Assembly (NCBI GenBank): GCA_009823505.1
Contig: VZQC01005589.1
Span: 99,780-163,779 of the forward strand
DNA from: Rhizomys pruinosus
Lineage: Eukaryota; Chordata; Mammalia; Rodentia; Spalacidae
Direction of reading: 5' to 3'
DNA: 64,000 nt
The notes under the pieces are model-generated. The model was not told where the DNA came from. It saw only the letters and a program-made list of their open reading frames with translations, and did not search any database. The stretch's first letter is position 1; each line of letters begins with the position of its first letter. A program made the translations under genes and the position numbers. Shown piece after piece: positions 55,605 through 64,000 of this stretch.

Positions 55605-56519
55605 ATGAATGCAACCTGCAGCCCCTTTGTCTGGCCTGCCCCAGTCCTCTCCGTCTTCATCGTCTACTACACCTTGCTGCTGGTGCTGGGCCTGCTGCTC
55701 AACGGCCTGGCACTCTGGGTGTTCTGCCAGCACATGCACCAGTGGACAGAGACCCGCGTCTACATGACCAACCTGGCTGTGGCTGACCTCTGCCTGCTCT
55801 GCTCCCTGCCCTTCATGCTGTACTCCTTGCAGGACACTTCAGACACACCAGTCTGCCAGCTTTCACAAGGCGTCTACCTAGTCAACAGGTACATGAGCAT
55901 CAGCCTGGTCACAGCCATTGCTGTGGACCGTTATGTGGCGGTTCGGCACCCACTGCGTGCCCGCAGGCTGCGGTCCCCAAGACAGGCTGCAGCAGTGTGT
56001 GGAGCCCTCTGGGTGGTGGTGGTGATCTCCCAGGTGCTGCGCTGGCGCCTCGGTCTGCAGGAGGGCGGCTTCTGCTTCCGGACCCAGAGACGGCACAATT
56101 TCAGCACCATCGCGTTCTCGCTGCTCGGCTTCTACCTGCCGCTGGCCGTGGTGGTCTTTTGCTCTTTACATGTGGTGACTGCACTGGCCCAGAGGCCAGC
56201 CACTGATGTAGGGCAGGCAGAAGCCACCTGCAAGGCCACCCGCATGATTTGGGCCAACCTCGCTGTATTCATCATCTGCTTCCTGCCACTGCATGTGGTC
56301 CTGACAGTGCAGTTCTCCGTGGGCCTGTCCACCTGTGCAACCCGCCACACCTTGATCCGGGCCCTATCGGTGACCGGAAAGCTCTCAGATGCCAACTGCT
56401 GCCTAGATGCCATCTGTTACTACTACATGGCTAAGGAGTTCCAGGATGCATCCGCACAGGCCGTGACCTCTAGTAAGGCCCAGAAGAGCCAGGACTCCCA
56501 GAGCCTGACCCTCATCTAG
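55605..56519 (+). CDS. GPR35: GPR35, class A G-protein-coupled receptor
   Basis: Intact 304-residue receptor; GPR35 in other mammals couples mainly to Gi/o and G13, is expressed in gut and immune cells, and responds to kynurenic-acid- and 5-HIAA-type ligands. Seven hydrophobic segments are visible, TM1 near 14-40 through TM7 near 253-275. The N-terminus has an N-glycosylation site (Asn2, NAT). TM3 ends in DRY (108-110). Cys84 and Cys157 can form the usual extracellular disulfide. TM6 has CFLP instead of CWxP. The TM7 NPxxY motif reads DAICY (268-272), a family trait. The tail is Ser-rich and ends LTLI. The exon begins after acceptor ACAG at 55594, 10 nt before the ATG, as expected for an intronless ORF with upstream noncoding exons. 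An in-frame upstream ATG at 55407 is considered less likely. Confidence 0.97.
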   Translation: MNATCSPFVWPAPVLSVFIVYYTLLLVLGLLLNGLALWVFCQHMHQWTETRVYMTNLAVADLCLLCSLPFMLYSLQDTSDTPVCQLSQGVYLVNRYMSISLVTAIAVDRYVAVRHPLRARRLRSPRQAAAVCGALWVVVVISQVLRWRLGLQEGGFCFRTQRRHNFSTIAFSLLGFYLPLAVVVFCSLHVVTALAQRPATDVGQAEATCKATRMIWANLAVFIICFLPLHVVLTVQFSVGLSTCATRHTLIRALSVTGKLSDANCCLDAICYYYMAKEFQDASAQAVTSSKAQKSQDSQSLTLI

Positions 56520-58875
56520 GAGAAGTGTGAATGTACCGTGAACTAGGGGAGCCTGTGACAGCAGCAAGGAGCCCCCAGATTAGCCTGAACTCACTGGAGG
56601 CCATGAACATTCACTAGGAGACTCAGGTGGCCCAGAGAGGCTGAGTCCACTCTCCTGGGAAGGGATAGGAACACGAGCCAGAGGCCAACCACTAGAACCC
56701 TGGAACAGAACACATACCTGCCACCCCCAGACCCAGAACCCCAGGAACCACAGGGTGTGGCCTTAATGGTCAGCCACTAGAAACAGAATACATGTCTTCC
56801 CTGGAGTTGGCCTTGGCAGGGCCCTCTGTGTCACCCAAATGGCAAGTGGTGGGAGGCAGGGAAGGACCATGTGGCTCAAAGGCCAGGAGACACCTTTCCA
56901 GAGGATCTTCTAAGGGCTGCTTACTTTGGGCCCTCTAAATTCCATGCTCTCTGTAGGAGGAAAGCTGTCCTCAGGCACATGACTGCCTGTGCTGCTCAGG
57001 CTTCATGCTCTAGAGGATCCCAGCTCAAGGAGGCCTAGTGCTCAGGAAGCTGTGCTCAGCTACAGTGCACTGCCGTTGAAGTCCTGAGCTTCTTGGTGTT
57101 GTTTTCATTTTGCACTGGCCTATTGATCACAATAGCTCCGGGCCAGCGGCCCTGGAGCTGTTTGCTGGAGTATGTTGCCCAGCAGTTGACAGTTTGGCCT
57201 GGTGCCTGGCCTTCCCGGGGATCTGGCCTGAGGCTGCTGCTAGAGGCTCCAGTGACAAGAATCAACCACAGAGTGAGCTCGCAGAGAGCACATTTTGGGG
57301 GGAGCAGATGTAGGGCAGCCCTGCCTCCTCCCTCTCTCTTTTGTCTTTTGCCTTGGCCCTTGCCTCTCAGCTGAGTCCGAGCTGTTCTACAGCTCTGATG
57401 GGCCTCATGGACCAGTAAGAAAATGCTGCCAATCATCTGTAAACAGCCCCTCCTTGGTGCCAGGTGCTGTGACCAGGCACTCCCAACTCCCTACCCCATC
57501 CAACACTCGCTGCCAAATAGACTGCTATTTTATGACTTTTTCTGATGAAACAAATGAAAACTCTGTTCACCCAAGATAAGACATCAGCAGAACAAAACCA
57601 GGAATCCATTCAAGTCCAGATTCCAACCAAGTCCAGTTATTGGAGTACCTTATAAGAGCATGGTAACTCCCAGGCAATTGCATCACTAGAAAGCCCCATC
57701 CAATACTGGTGACCACTCACAAAAGCTGCATCGCTGGAATCGCATCCCTAGGCAAACCTCTTATGGACTCTGGCACCTCAAGATCAGATGTAACTGGGGG
57801 TATAAGGAAGCAGGGGCTGGAACCTCAAGTCCCATGACCCTCACCTCCCTCTGAGAGGGAGTGCTGACAGTTTCGACCTATTTACCTCAGTGTTGTTTTG
57901 CATATTTCATTACCATGACTGTGGGTCAAGGTATTATATAGATTTGCATCAGTGATCTCTGTTCATATGGTTGATGGTCATGTTGAGTCAGGAGGAAATA
58001 ATTTCTATACAACACTCCCCTTCTTCCTTCAGCTCCTACATCCTTTCCACCATCTTTTCTTCAATTTTTCCTGAACCTCCCTTTGGAGAGAATTATATAC
58101 CAATATACAACATAAATGTATAGTATATGTATCTGTGCATATGTGATTCTTTTCTGGGCATAATGCCTTGAGACTTCATGAAAAGACATTTATTCTGAAA
58201 GCTTGATGGGTTATGAACCTCTGTGATAAAAACACTGCCCACTGCAAATAGAAGCATCATTCAACCATAGTTGATAACAGCAGCAATTTATGCTTATAAA
58301 CATCTAGAGGACAATTTAATGGCATATCACAGCTGCTAAATAAAACAATAGCATTAGCCTCCCTGGGATTATGTCCTCCCCAGCCACAGGTTTTTGCCTT
58401 AGAGTACAGTACCAGACATGGGTTCTTTCCTATGGAACAGGCCTCAAATCCAACATTGCATTTGTAAGTTATGTCACTACTGCACCTGCAAGTGCATGTT
58501 ATCTGGGATGCTGGTGGTGTGAGCATGTGGGATTCATAGCTAGAGAGGATCTGAAGTGGCAGTCGTTCCACCCAGCAGCCTTCACAGCACTTTCTGTCCT
58601 ACGAGCATCAGCCCACAGGGAGGAAGCTCAGTCCAGTTTCTACAAACAGAACAGGCCATGTCTTCAGCAACAGGGATTCAACTTCTAACTCTGGGATGCA
58701 ACCAGCACTAGTGGTAATAGTCGTCTTTGGGGCTTGAGGAGGGCCTCAGGACCTCCCTGGGAGGGAGATCGCCCACCTCTAGCAATGGAATTCTTATCCA
58801 GTAGCCTGATGTCCTCGGGACATCTTTCCCATTCACGCAGAATGGCTTTGTTTAAACTTTATAACTGCAATTTCA
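56520..58875. other. GPR35 3' UTR (first part) and intergenic sequence
   Basis: No repeat recognised. No AATAAA in the first 1.5 kb after the stop; the first clear one is at 58339-58344, so the 3' UTR end is undetermined. AT content rises after 57.8 kb. Confidence 0.4.
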
Positions 58876-58889
58876 CTGTTCTTCTAGAT

Positions 58890-59081
58890 GATATTTATTT
58901 ATTTATTTATTTATTTATTTATTTTTGGTCTTTTTGAGACAGGGTCCCCCTATAGTCCCAGCTGTCCTGGAACTTGCTATGTAGACCAGGCTGGCCTTGA
59001 ACTCACAGAGATCTGCCTGCCTCTGCCTCCCAAGTGCTGGGATTAAAGGCATGCACCACCGCACCCTGCTTCTAGATGATT
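58890..59081 (-). mobile_element. B1 SINE, minus strand, with (TTTA)n tail and TSD
   Basis: CTTCTAGATGAT at about 58882-58893 and again near 59069-59080 flanks a (TTTA)n tail (58894-58925) and a full reverse B1. Confidence 0.9.
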
Positions 59082-59101
59082 TTTAAATCTGTCAGACACT
59101 T

Positions 59102-59196
59102 AGAAGTTAGCATTATGGGGCTGTTGGGATAGCGCAGCCGTTAAAGGCTGAGGCTGAGAACCGCAAAAAAAAAAAAAAAAAGAAGTTAGCATTATG
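59102..59196 (+). mobile_element. 47-nt tRNA/4.5SI-like mini-retrocopy with A16 tail and perfect TSD
   Basis: Body 59118-59164 starts GGGCTGTTGGGATAGCGCAG, then CCGTTAAAGGCTGAGGCTGA and GAACCGC, followed by A16. AGAAGTTAGCATTATG stands on both sides (59102-59117, 59181-59196). The body resembles the 5' half of rodent 4.5SI/B2 RNA, including an A-box-like TAGCGCAGCCG. Confidence 0.85.
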
Positions 59197-59547
59197 ACAT
59201 CCGTGTAATGAAACATTTTTACAGAAGGTGGGCAAGATCTCAGAAGGTCCCCTGCCACCTGTTCCAAGTGAATACAACTTGGTCTTGGGATTCAGAAAAT
59301 ATAAAAACATGGTGGCAAGGCACAATACAGAAAAGGTACAGTGGCATGATAGGAGAAACTAGACTCGGTCTTATTTAGCTTTCTATAATCCACTTTACCC
59401 ATGGACCATCCAGCTTCTCCATCAGCTACACCTGGCAACTGAAAGGGGTGAATTATCTCCATGTTCTTACAGCTCCCATGTTCCCTTGTCTTTACAGTTT
59501 TCATTCTCAGACAGAACTCTCACCAACAGGAAGCTGGTGTTCAGGGT

Positions 59548-59955
59548 GTCTTAGTTATTGTCAACTTGGCAAAGCCGAGAGTCCTCTGAGAGGAGCAGCC
59601 TCAGCGGAGGACTGCCAAGGTCACACTGGCCTATAGATTTATCTTTTGGGATTGTCTTCATTATTGACTGCTGCTTCATTATTAATTGTCCAGCCCACTG
59701 TGGACAGCACCATTCCATGGGCTGGTGGCCCTGGGCTGTTTTGAAAGCTAGCTAAGCATAGTCTAAGAACAGGCTAGAAGTTGAGCCATCGAGCGACATC
59801 TCTCGATGGCTTCTGCTTCAGGTTCCTGCCTGAGTTCCTGGCCTGACTCCCCTCAATGATGGACTGTGACATGAAAGTGAAATAAGCCCTTTCCTCCCCA
59901 GGCTGCTTTTGCTTGTGGTGTTTGTCAAACAACAGAAAGGAATCTAGCACACTGG
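59548..59955 (+). mobile_element. MaLR-type LTR-like repeat
   Basis: 'gtcttagttattgtcaacttggc' start and 'gaaatgaaataagccctttcctccccag'-like end (aataagccctttcctcccc near 59880-59899) are a common rodent interspersed repeat of MaLR style, about 400 bp. No ORF. Contains a 10-bp hairpin AGCCATCGAG/CTCGATGGCT near 59784-59811. Confidence 0.5.
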
Positions 59956-60745
59956 GTGTGTCCCAGCAGCACGCCCAGCCTGGGTAGACTTTCCCACGGG
60001 GGGGGGGGGTACACAGTATTCTCCAGACAAGCTTAATGGTTTACCCTTGGTGTTTTTAGTGGGCAGTTATAGACCAAGACACAGCTGACCCCAGCACGCA
60101 CCAAAGCCCAAGCACTCTGCACACCATTAGGGAGCCAATAAGTCTGTAATTCAGCGTGGGCCCTCCGCTCACCCTGTAGGCCACCCTGGCCACCCCACTG
60201 GGGAAGCAGTTAGGATGGTTTTTACCCTCTGAGCTCTCCTTTCTTCACAACAGTAGGGAGTACCTGCACCTCCCTGTCATCTCCCCTACAGCGAACTGTT
60301 GTTCAGGCTTTAAAGCCTTTTAGGGGCTCAAGCACAGCCAAAAAATTCTGGCTTTTTGTCCCCCTCTCCCCCAGAAACTTCAGCTCGACATAAATCTTGC
60401 CACATTTGCTTTCGAGTGACTCGGACAGATTTCTCTCACTGCTTATTCTTCTCCTCATCCTGTCCTGGATGCTTTAACACTTCATAACCCTAGCCTGAGT
60501 CACTTATGTCTTCTAGAGCCTCTCCTACTTAATAAAGATCATGGCCTTCAAGGAGCTCCACGAAGTTACTAAAGTTCTATGCCAGTCCCAGGACCCATGT
60601 CAGATAGCGAACGACCCACTTGAATGCTATTCAGATATGCACCCCCCACCCCCACCCCTACCAACTAGCCCAAGAGACAAGGCCAAGTAACTTCTCTTAA
60701 CTGCCCTAAAAGGGTCCTTCAGGAGTATGATTTTCTGTGTAATTT
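59956..60745. other. Intergenic, no gene recognised
   Basis: Unique sequence with a G13 run near 59999-60011. Nothing else noted. Confidence 0.4.
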
Positions 60746-60842
60746 TTCTTTCTTTTCTTTTCTTTTTTTTTTTTAGGCAAGGTCTCACTGTAGCCCCAAA
60801 TAGCCTGGAACTTGCTATGTAGATCAGGCTAGCCTTGGTGAG
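60746..60842 (-). mobile_element. B1 SINE fragment, minus strand
   Basis: T-rich tail then 'gcaaggtctcactgtagccccaaatagcctggaacttgctatgtagatcaggctagcc'; the 5' half is missing. Confidence 0.8.
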
Positions 60843-60994
60843 GGGGCTCAGAGAGAGTGTCAAGGGAAACAGGTTTAATATTTCAGTTAGTGTCCAGGGT
60901 AAGGAGATTTATATAGGGGAAAGGGAGAAGGTTGCACTTCTATAGTCATTAGAACTTGGGAAGTGGGGAGCCTGTGAGCAACTGCATTGTGGGA

Positions 60995-61055
<61 letters not shown>
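60995..61055. repeat. (GA)n microsatellite
   Basis: About 28 uninterrupted GA dinucleotides. Confidence 0.97.
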
Positions 61056-61059
<4 letters not shown>

Positions 61060-61925
61060 GAAAGTTATCATCTGTGCGTCATGTACCTGAGGAAGCTGGC
61101 ACAGATGCCTGTGTTTCCCAGCTCCTGGACAGCAGCTGGACACAAATGGCCCTCTCATCACCTTCTTCCTGCCTCAGGTCTCCTAAGGCTAGGGCAGGCT
61201 CCTCACTCTTCTGCACAGATCAGCTTGGAGTCTTTCCCTTAGGCCCCACCTCCTGTTGCTGGGGAAACTGGGTGCCCTTTTGTGGGTTCTTGATCTCATT
61301 GATAAAATAATTTTAAAAAGGACTCAGAAGGATGCTTCAGGACAGTTTTATCAGTATTTGGGAGAAAAACAACACATCAGGCAAGCTATAGACTGAGGCA
61401 GTTGCCTGGAATAGAGAAATGGAGGAGAGGAAGGGAGAGAGCCACACCCGTTGCAATGGAGTTTGGCAAGCCAGGGGCATGGAGGGGGCAGAGCCTCAGA
61501 GAGTGCATGCGAAGGTCAAGACCGTCAGGGAAAGCATGCCTGGGCTTTGGTCAGTACACAAAAGAGAAAAGATAGAAGAGAAGAAAAGGAAGTGTTATGC
61601 TTTTCTGAGATAGAACTAAGAAAAGCAGGCGGCACATGGCAGAGGCTCTGGAGTACTGCCCGCTGGAAGCTCTGGAATTGCCTTCCCGGCCCATCAAGCC
61701 CATCTTCAGGGTCAAAACATGAAGTTGAAGTTTAAATAGGGGGCAAGAATTATGCACAGTTGAGCGGTCCTGTCAAGTTGTGGCCCTCCAGGGTCTCAGA
61801 TCCAGTCTCTCCCATGACTTGTGTGAAATCTGTCTCCTGAAGATAAGCTCTCCTGACTGGTATAGGCTTTTGATTTTGATTTTCTTTCTCCCAGCATGAG
61901 GCTCCTGGAGAGATTCCTATTTCTT
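61056..61925. other. Intergenic, no gene recognised
   Basis: Unique, purine-rich in parts. No supported gene. Confidence 0.4.
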
Positions 61926-62163
61926 TTTTTTTTTTAATGGTTTATTTCTTATTTTTTTTTATATGTATGAGTGTACTGAATGCATGTATGTTAAATGTAC
62001 CCTTGTTGTGCAATCCCCAAGGAAGTTAGAAGAGGGCGTCAAATTCCCCTGGCACTTGAGTTACAGACAGTTGTTAGCTGCCATGTGGGTGCTGAAATTC
62101 AAACCTAGGTCCTCTGTAGGAACAGCTAGTGCTCTTAATGGCTGAGCCATCTCTCTGGGCCTC
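61926..62163 (-). mobile_element. B2 SINE, minus strand
   Basis: Reverse B2 from a T-rich tail to 'ggctgagccatctctctgggcc'. Confidence 0.85.
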
Positions 62164-62484
62164 ACATTCCAATTTCTTGTGGTCTACTGTCTTAACAGTC
62201 CACTAGTGAAGGGAGAGGCCGAGTTATCCCTTTAGAATGCTTTCATTCCTTCCAGGACAGTTATTATTTCCCCACTCTTCCTTTTGTACTTCAATCTTCA
62301 GGTGAAATACGTCTGTGTCTGAAACTGACACCATAAACAGAATACAATAGGAACCAAGGGTAGGACGCGTTCGGTTTGTGTCAGTAACTATGAAGAATGA
62401 TTTTTCCATAACTTCTTGGCTTTAGTTACTTTTGGAAGGGCTTGCACAAGTGAGTCTATTTTGTTGTTGGCTTTGAGACAGGGT

Positions 62485-62658
62485 CTTTTTTTTTTTTTTT
62501 TTTTTTATTTTGGTCTTTTCAGGACAGGGTCTCCCTGTAGCCCCAGCTGTCCTGGAATTCGCTCTGTAAACCAGGCTGGCCTTGAACTCACAAAGATCCG
62601 CCTGCCTCTGCCTCCCAAGTGCTAGGATTAAAGGCATGTGCAACCATGCCCGGCTTGA
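62485..62658 (-). mobile_element. B1 SINE, minus strand
   Basis: Poly(T) (62487-62507) then reverse B1 to 'gcaaccatgcccggc'. The flanking 'ttgagacagggtctt' on both sides (about 62471 and 62656) is the TSD, showing insertion into an older B1. Confidence 0.9.
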
Positions 62659-62797
62659 GACAGGGTCTTATTATGAAACTCAGGTTGACCATGAGCTTAT
62701 CACCCTGTTTCACCTTCCTAAATGCTGGTATCACAAGCCTATGCTGCCACGACTTGACAAATCTGCCCTTCTTGTGGCTGAAAAATATTCACTGAAG

Positions 62798-62990
62798 GGG
62801 CTGGACTCAGTGGTTAAAAGCACTGGCTACTCTTGCAGGAAGGAGACTCAAGTTTAGTTCTCAGCATCCACATGGCAGCTAACAACTATCTGTAATTTTA
62901 TTTGCAGGGAACCTAATGTCCTCTCTGTCCTCCATGGGCATTGCATGACAATGGGTGCATTTAAATGATTAATAATTAAAATATTCTCTG
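62798..62990 (+). mobile_element. B2 SINE, diverged
   Basis: 'ggggctggactcagtggttaaaagcactggctactcttgcagg' head, B-box region and 'gggcattgcatgacaatgggtgcatt' 3' part. Confidence 0.8.
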
Positions 62991-63683
62991 AAGACATCAC
63001 TGATTAAAGTTAGAATTTTGTCTTTTTTTCTTCTCAAGTTGTTATATACATATATAACTTTTTCTGATTAAACAGGTAATCTTAAAATAATTGGCTGCTT
63101 CAGGGCTTTGTGCTTCTGTTTAAGGTTATTGTTTTTATAGCAATATATGATTTGGAACATGTTTTATAAATCTTTAATAATTTACAAATAGTTAATATTT
63201 TTGTATGCAGGGCATTATCTTTCCTCCTTCATTACAAAGTATACCTGTATTTAACACTTCTAAGACTGACAACAGGCAAGATGACACTTGAGTAATCATT
63301 ATGTAGCTATAACTAAAGCCTGGAGCAGGTTTATTTTTTTACTTCCATGTTAATCCTTAGACATTTCTTGACCACCGTACATATTTTCATTGACACCAAA
63401 GTATGAAGTATAAATTTTAACAGTTATTACTTTTGCATATTTTTAATTATTTATATGGTAGTTATTTTAATAATGGGATATTTAACATAAATTAAAGGGT
63501 GTTACAGAGCTTATTTAATTCAAACAGCAAAAAAAAAGAGAAAAATGTGTCATTTAACTTCTATAAAGTCTAACCATTTTAATGCCTTTTTATTATGTGG
63601 ATATATTTTTTGTATCAAAACACTGTATATATCAAGGAAAAGAAACCACACTAACTAGCCCTGTTTTAAGAAAAATATTTATA
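62991..63683. other. AT-rich intergenic segment
   Basis: Above 70% A+T with no ORF or recognisable element. Confidence 0.4.
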
Positions 63684-63848
63684 GCCCGGCGTGGTGGCAC
63701 GCGCCTTTAATCCCAGCACTCTGGAGGTAGAGGTGGGTGGATCTCTGAGAGTTCAAGGCCAGCCTGGTCTACAGAGTGAGCTCCAGGACAGCTGGTACTA
63801 AAAGGGAGACCCTGCCTCAAAAATACTAAAAAAAGGGAAAAAATATAT
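63684..63848 (+). mobile_element. B1 SINE
   Basis: 'gcccggcgtggtggcacgcgcc' to 'gagaccctgcctcaaaaatac'. Flanking 'aaaaatatttata' (63671-63683) and 'aaaaaatatatttata' (about 63838-63853) is an approximate TSD. Confidence 0.9.
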
Positions 63849-63939
63849 TTATACGGAAATTTGCAGCTAAAGGAAAAGGAGAGTTCAATTAAGGGAAATT
63901 CCAGTTAATTGCCTATATCTCTGGAGTGCATTAGAGCAA

Positions 63940-64000
63940 GTTCCAGGCCAGCTGGGGCTACAGGGAGACCCTGTCTCGAAAAGACCAAAAAAAAAAAAAA
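63940..64000 (+). mobile_element. B1 SINE 3' part at the window edge
   Basis: 'agttccaggccagctggggctacagggagaccctgtctcgaaaagacc' plus poly(A). The element starts mid-B1, so it is 5'-truncated, and its tail runs off the window. Confidence 0.85.

Overview
This window is nuclear DNA from a rodent of the mouse/hamster/vole group (Muroidea). The evidence is dozens of B1 and B2 SINEs with A-rich tails and target-site duplications (TSDs), plus MaLR-type LTRs, old L1 pieces and short fragments resembling the rodent 4.5SI small RNA. The genes are spliced with GT/AG introns. The B2 3' part does not look like the common house-mouse consensus, so a cricetid (hamster, vole or deer-mouse type) is my guess. 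The species cannot be fixed from this window.

Three protein-coding genes are supported, all on the + strand, in the order known from human 2q37.3. (1) RNPEPL1 (M1-family aminopeptidase-like protein): its last eight exons fill 289-4042, with the 3' UTR and an ATTAAA signal ending near 4.70 kb; the 5' part lies outside the window. (2) CAPN10 (calpain-10): a complete 12-exon coding sequence from 17437 to 29966 predicts 666 residues with the Cys73/His238/Asn263 triad. It starts in a CpG-rich promoter and ends at an AATAAA at 30314. (3) GPR35 (class A GPCR): an intact single coding exon, 55605-56519, of 304 residues. They form no operon and share no pathway; the order is vertebrate synteny.

The spacers are mostly repeats. 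4.7-16.5 kb holds SINEs, an old minus-strand L1 fragment, a 36-bp minisatellite (6888-7367) and a candidate solo LTR next to the CAPN10 CpG island. 30.3-55.6 kb holds B1/B2 copies, MaLR LTRs, an unclassified poly(A)-ended element, a pyrimidine tract of about 750 bp (41.8-42.5 kb), a 20-bp perfect hairpin, an interstitial telomere-like patch, and then a repeat-poor stretch upstream of GPR35. 56.5-64 kb is repeat-rich and AT-rich, with no further gene recognised.

The most notable observations concern retroelements. Three copies of a B2(5' part)-B1 heterodimer share nearly the same junction and are each bounded by TSDs around the whole unit, which points to mobilisation as one composite SINE. 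A 47-nt tRNA-like/4.5SI-like mini-retrocopy with an A16 tail and a perfect 16-bp TSD sits at 59118-59180, with a relative inside a CAPN10 intron. The 36-bp minisatellite carries CCAAT/GC-box-like/YY1-like cores in most units. I found no evidence of a new protein-based system.
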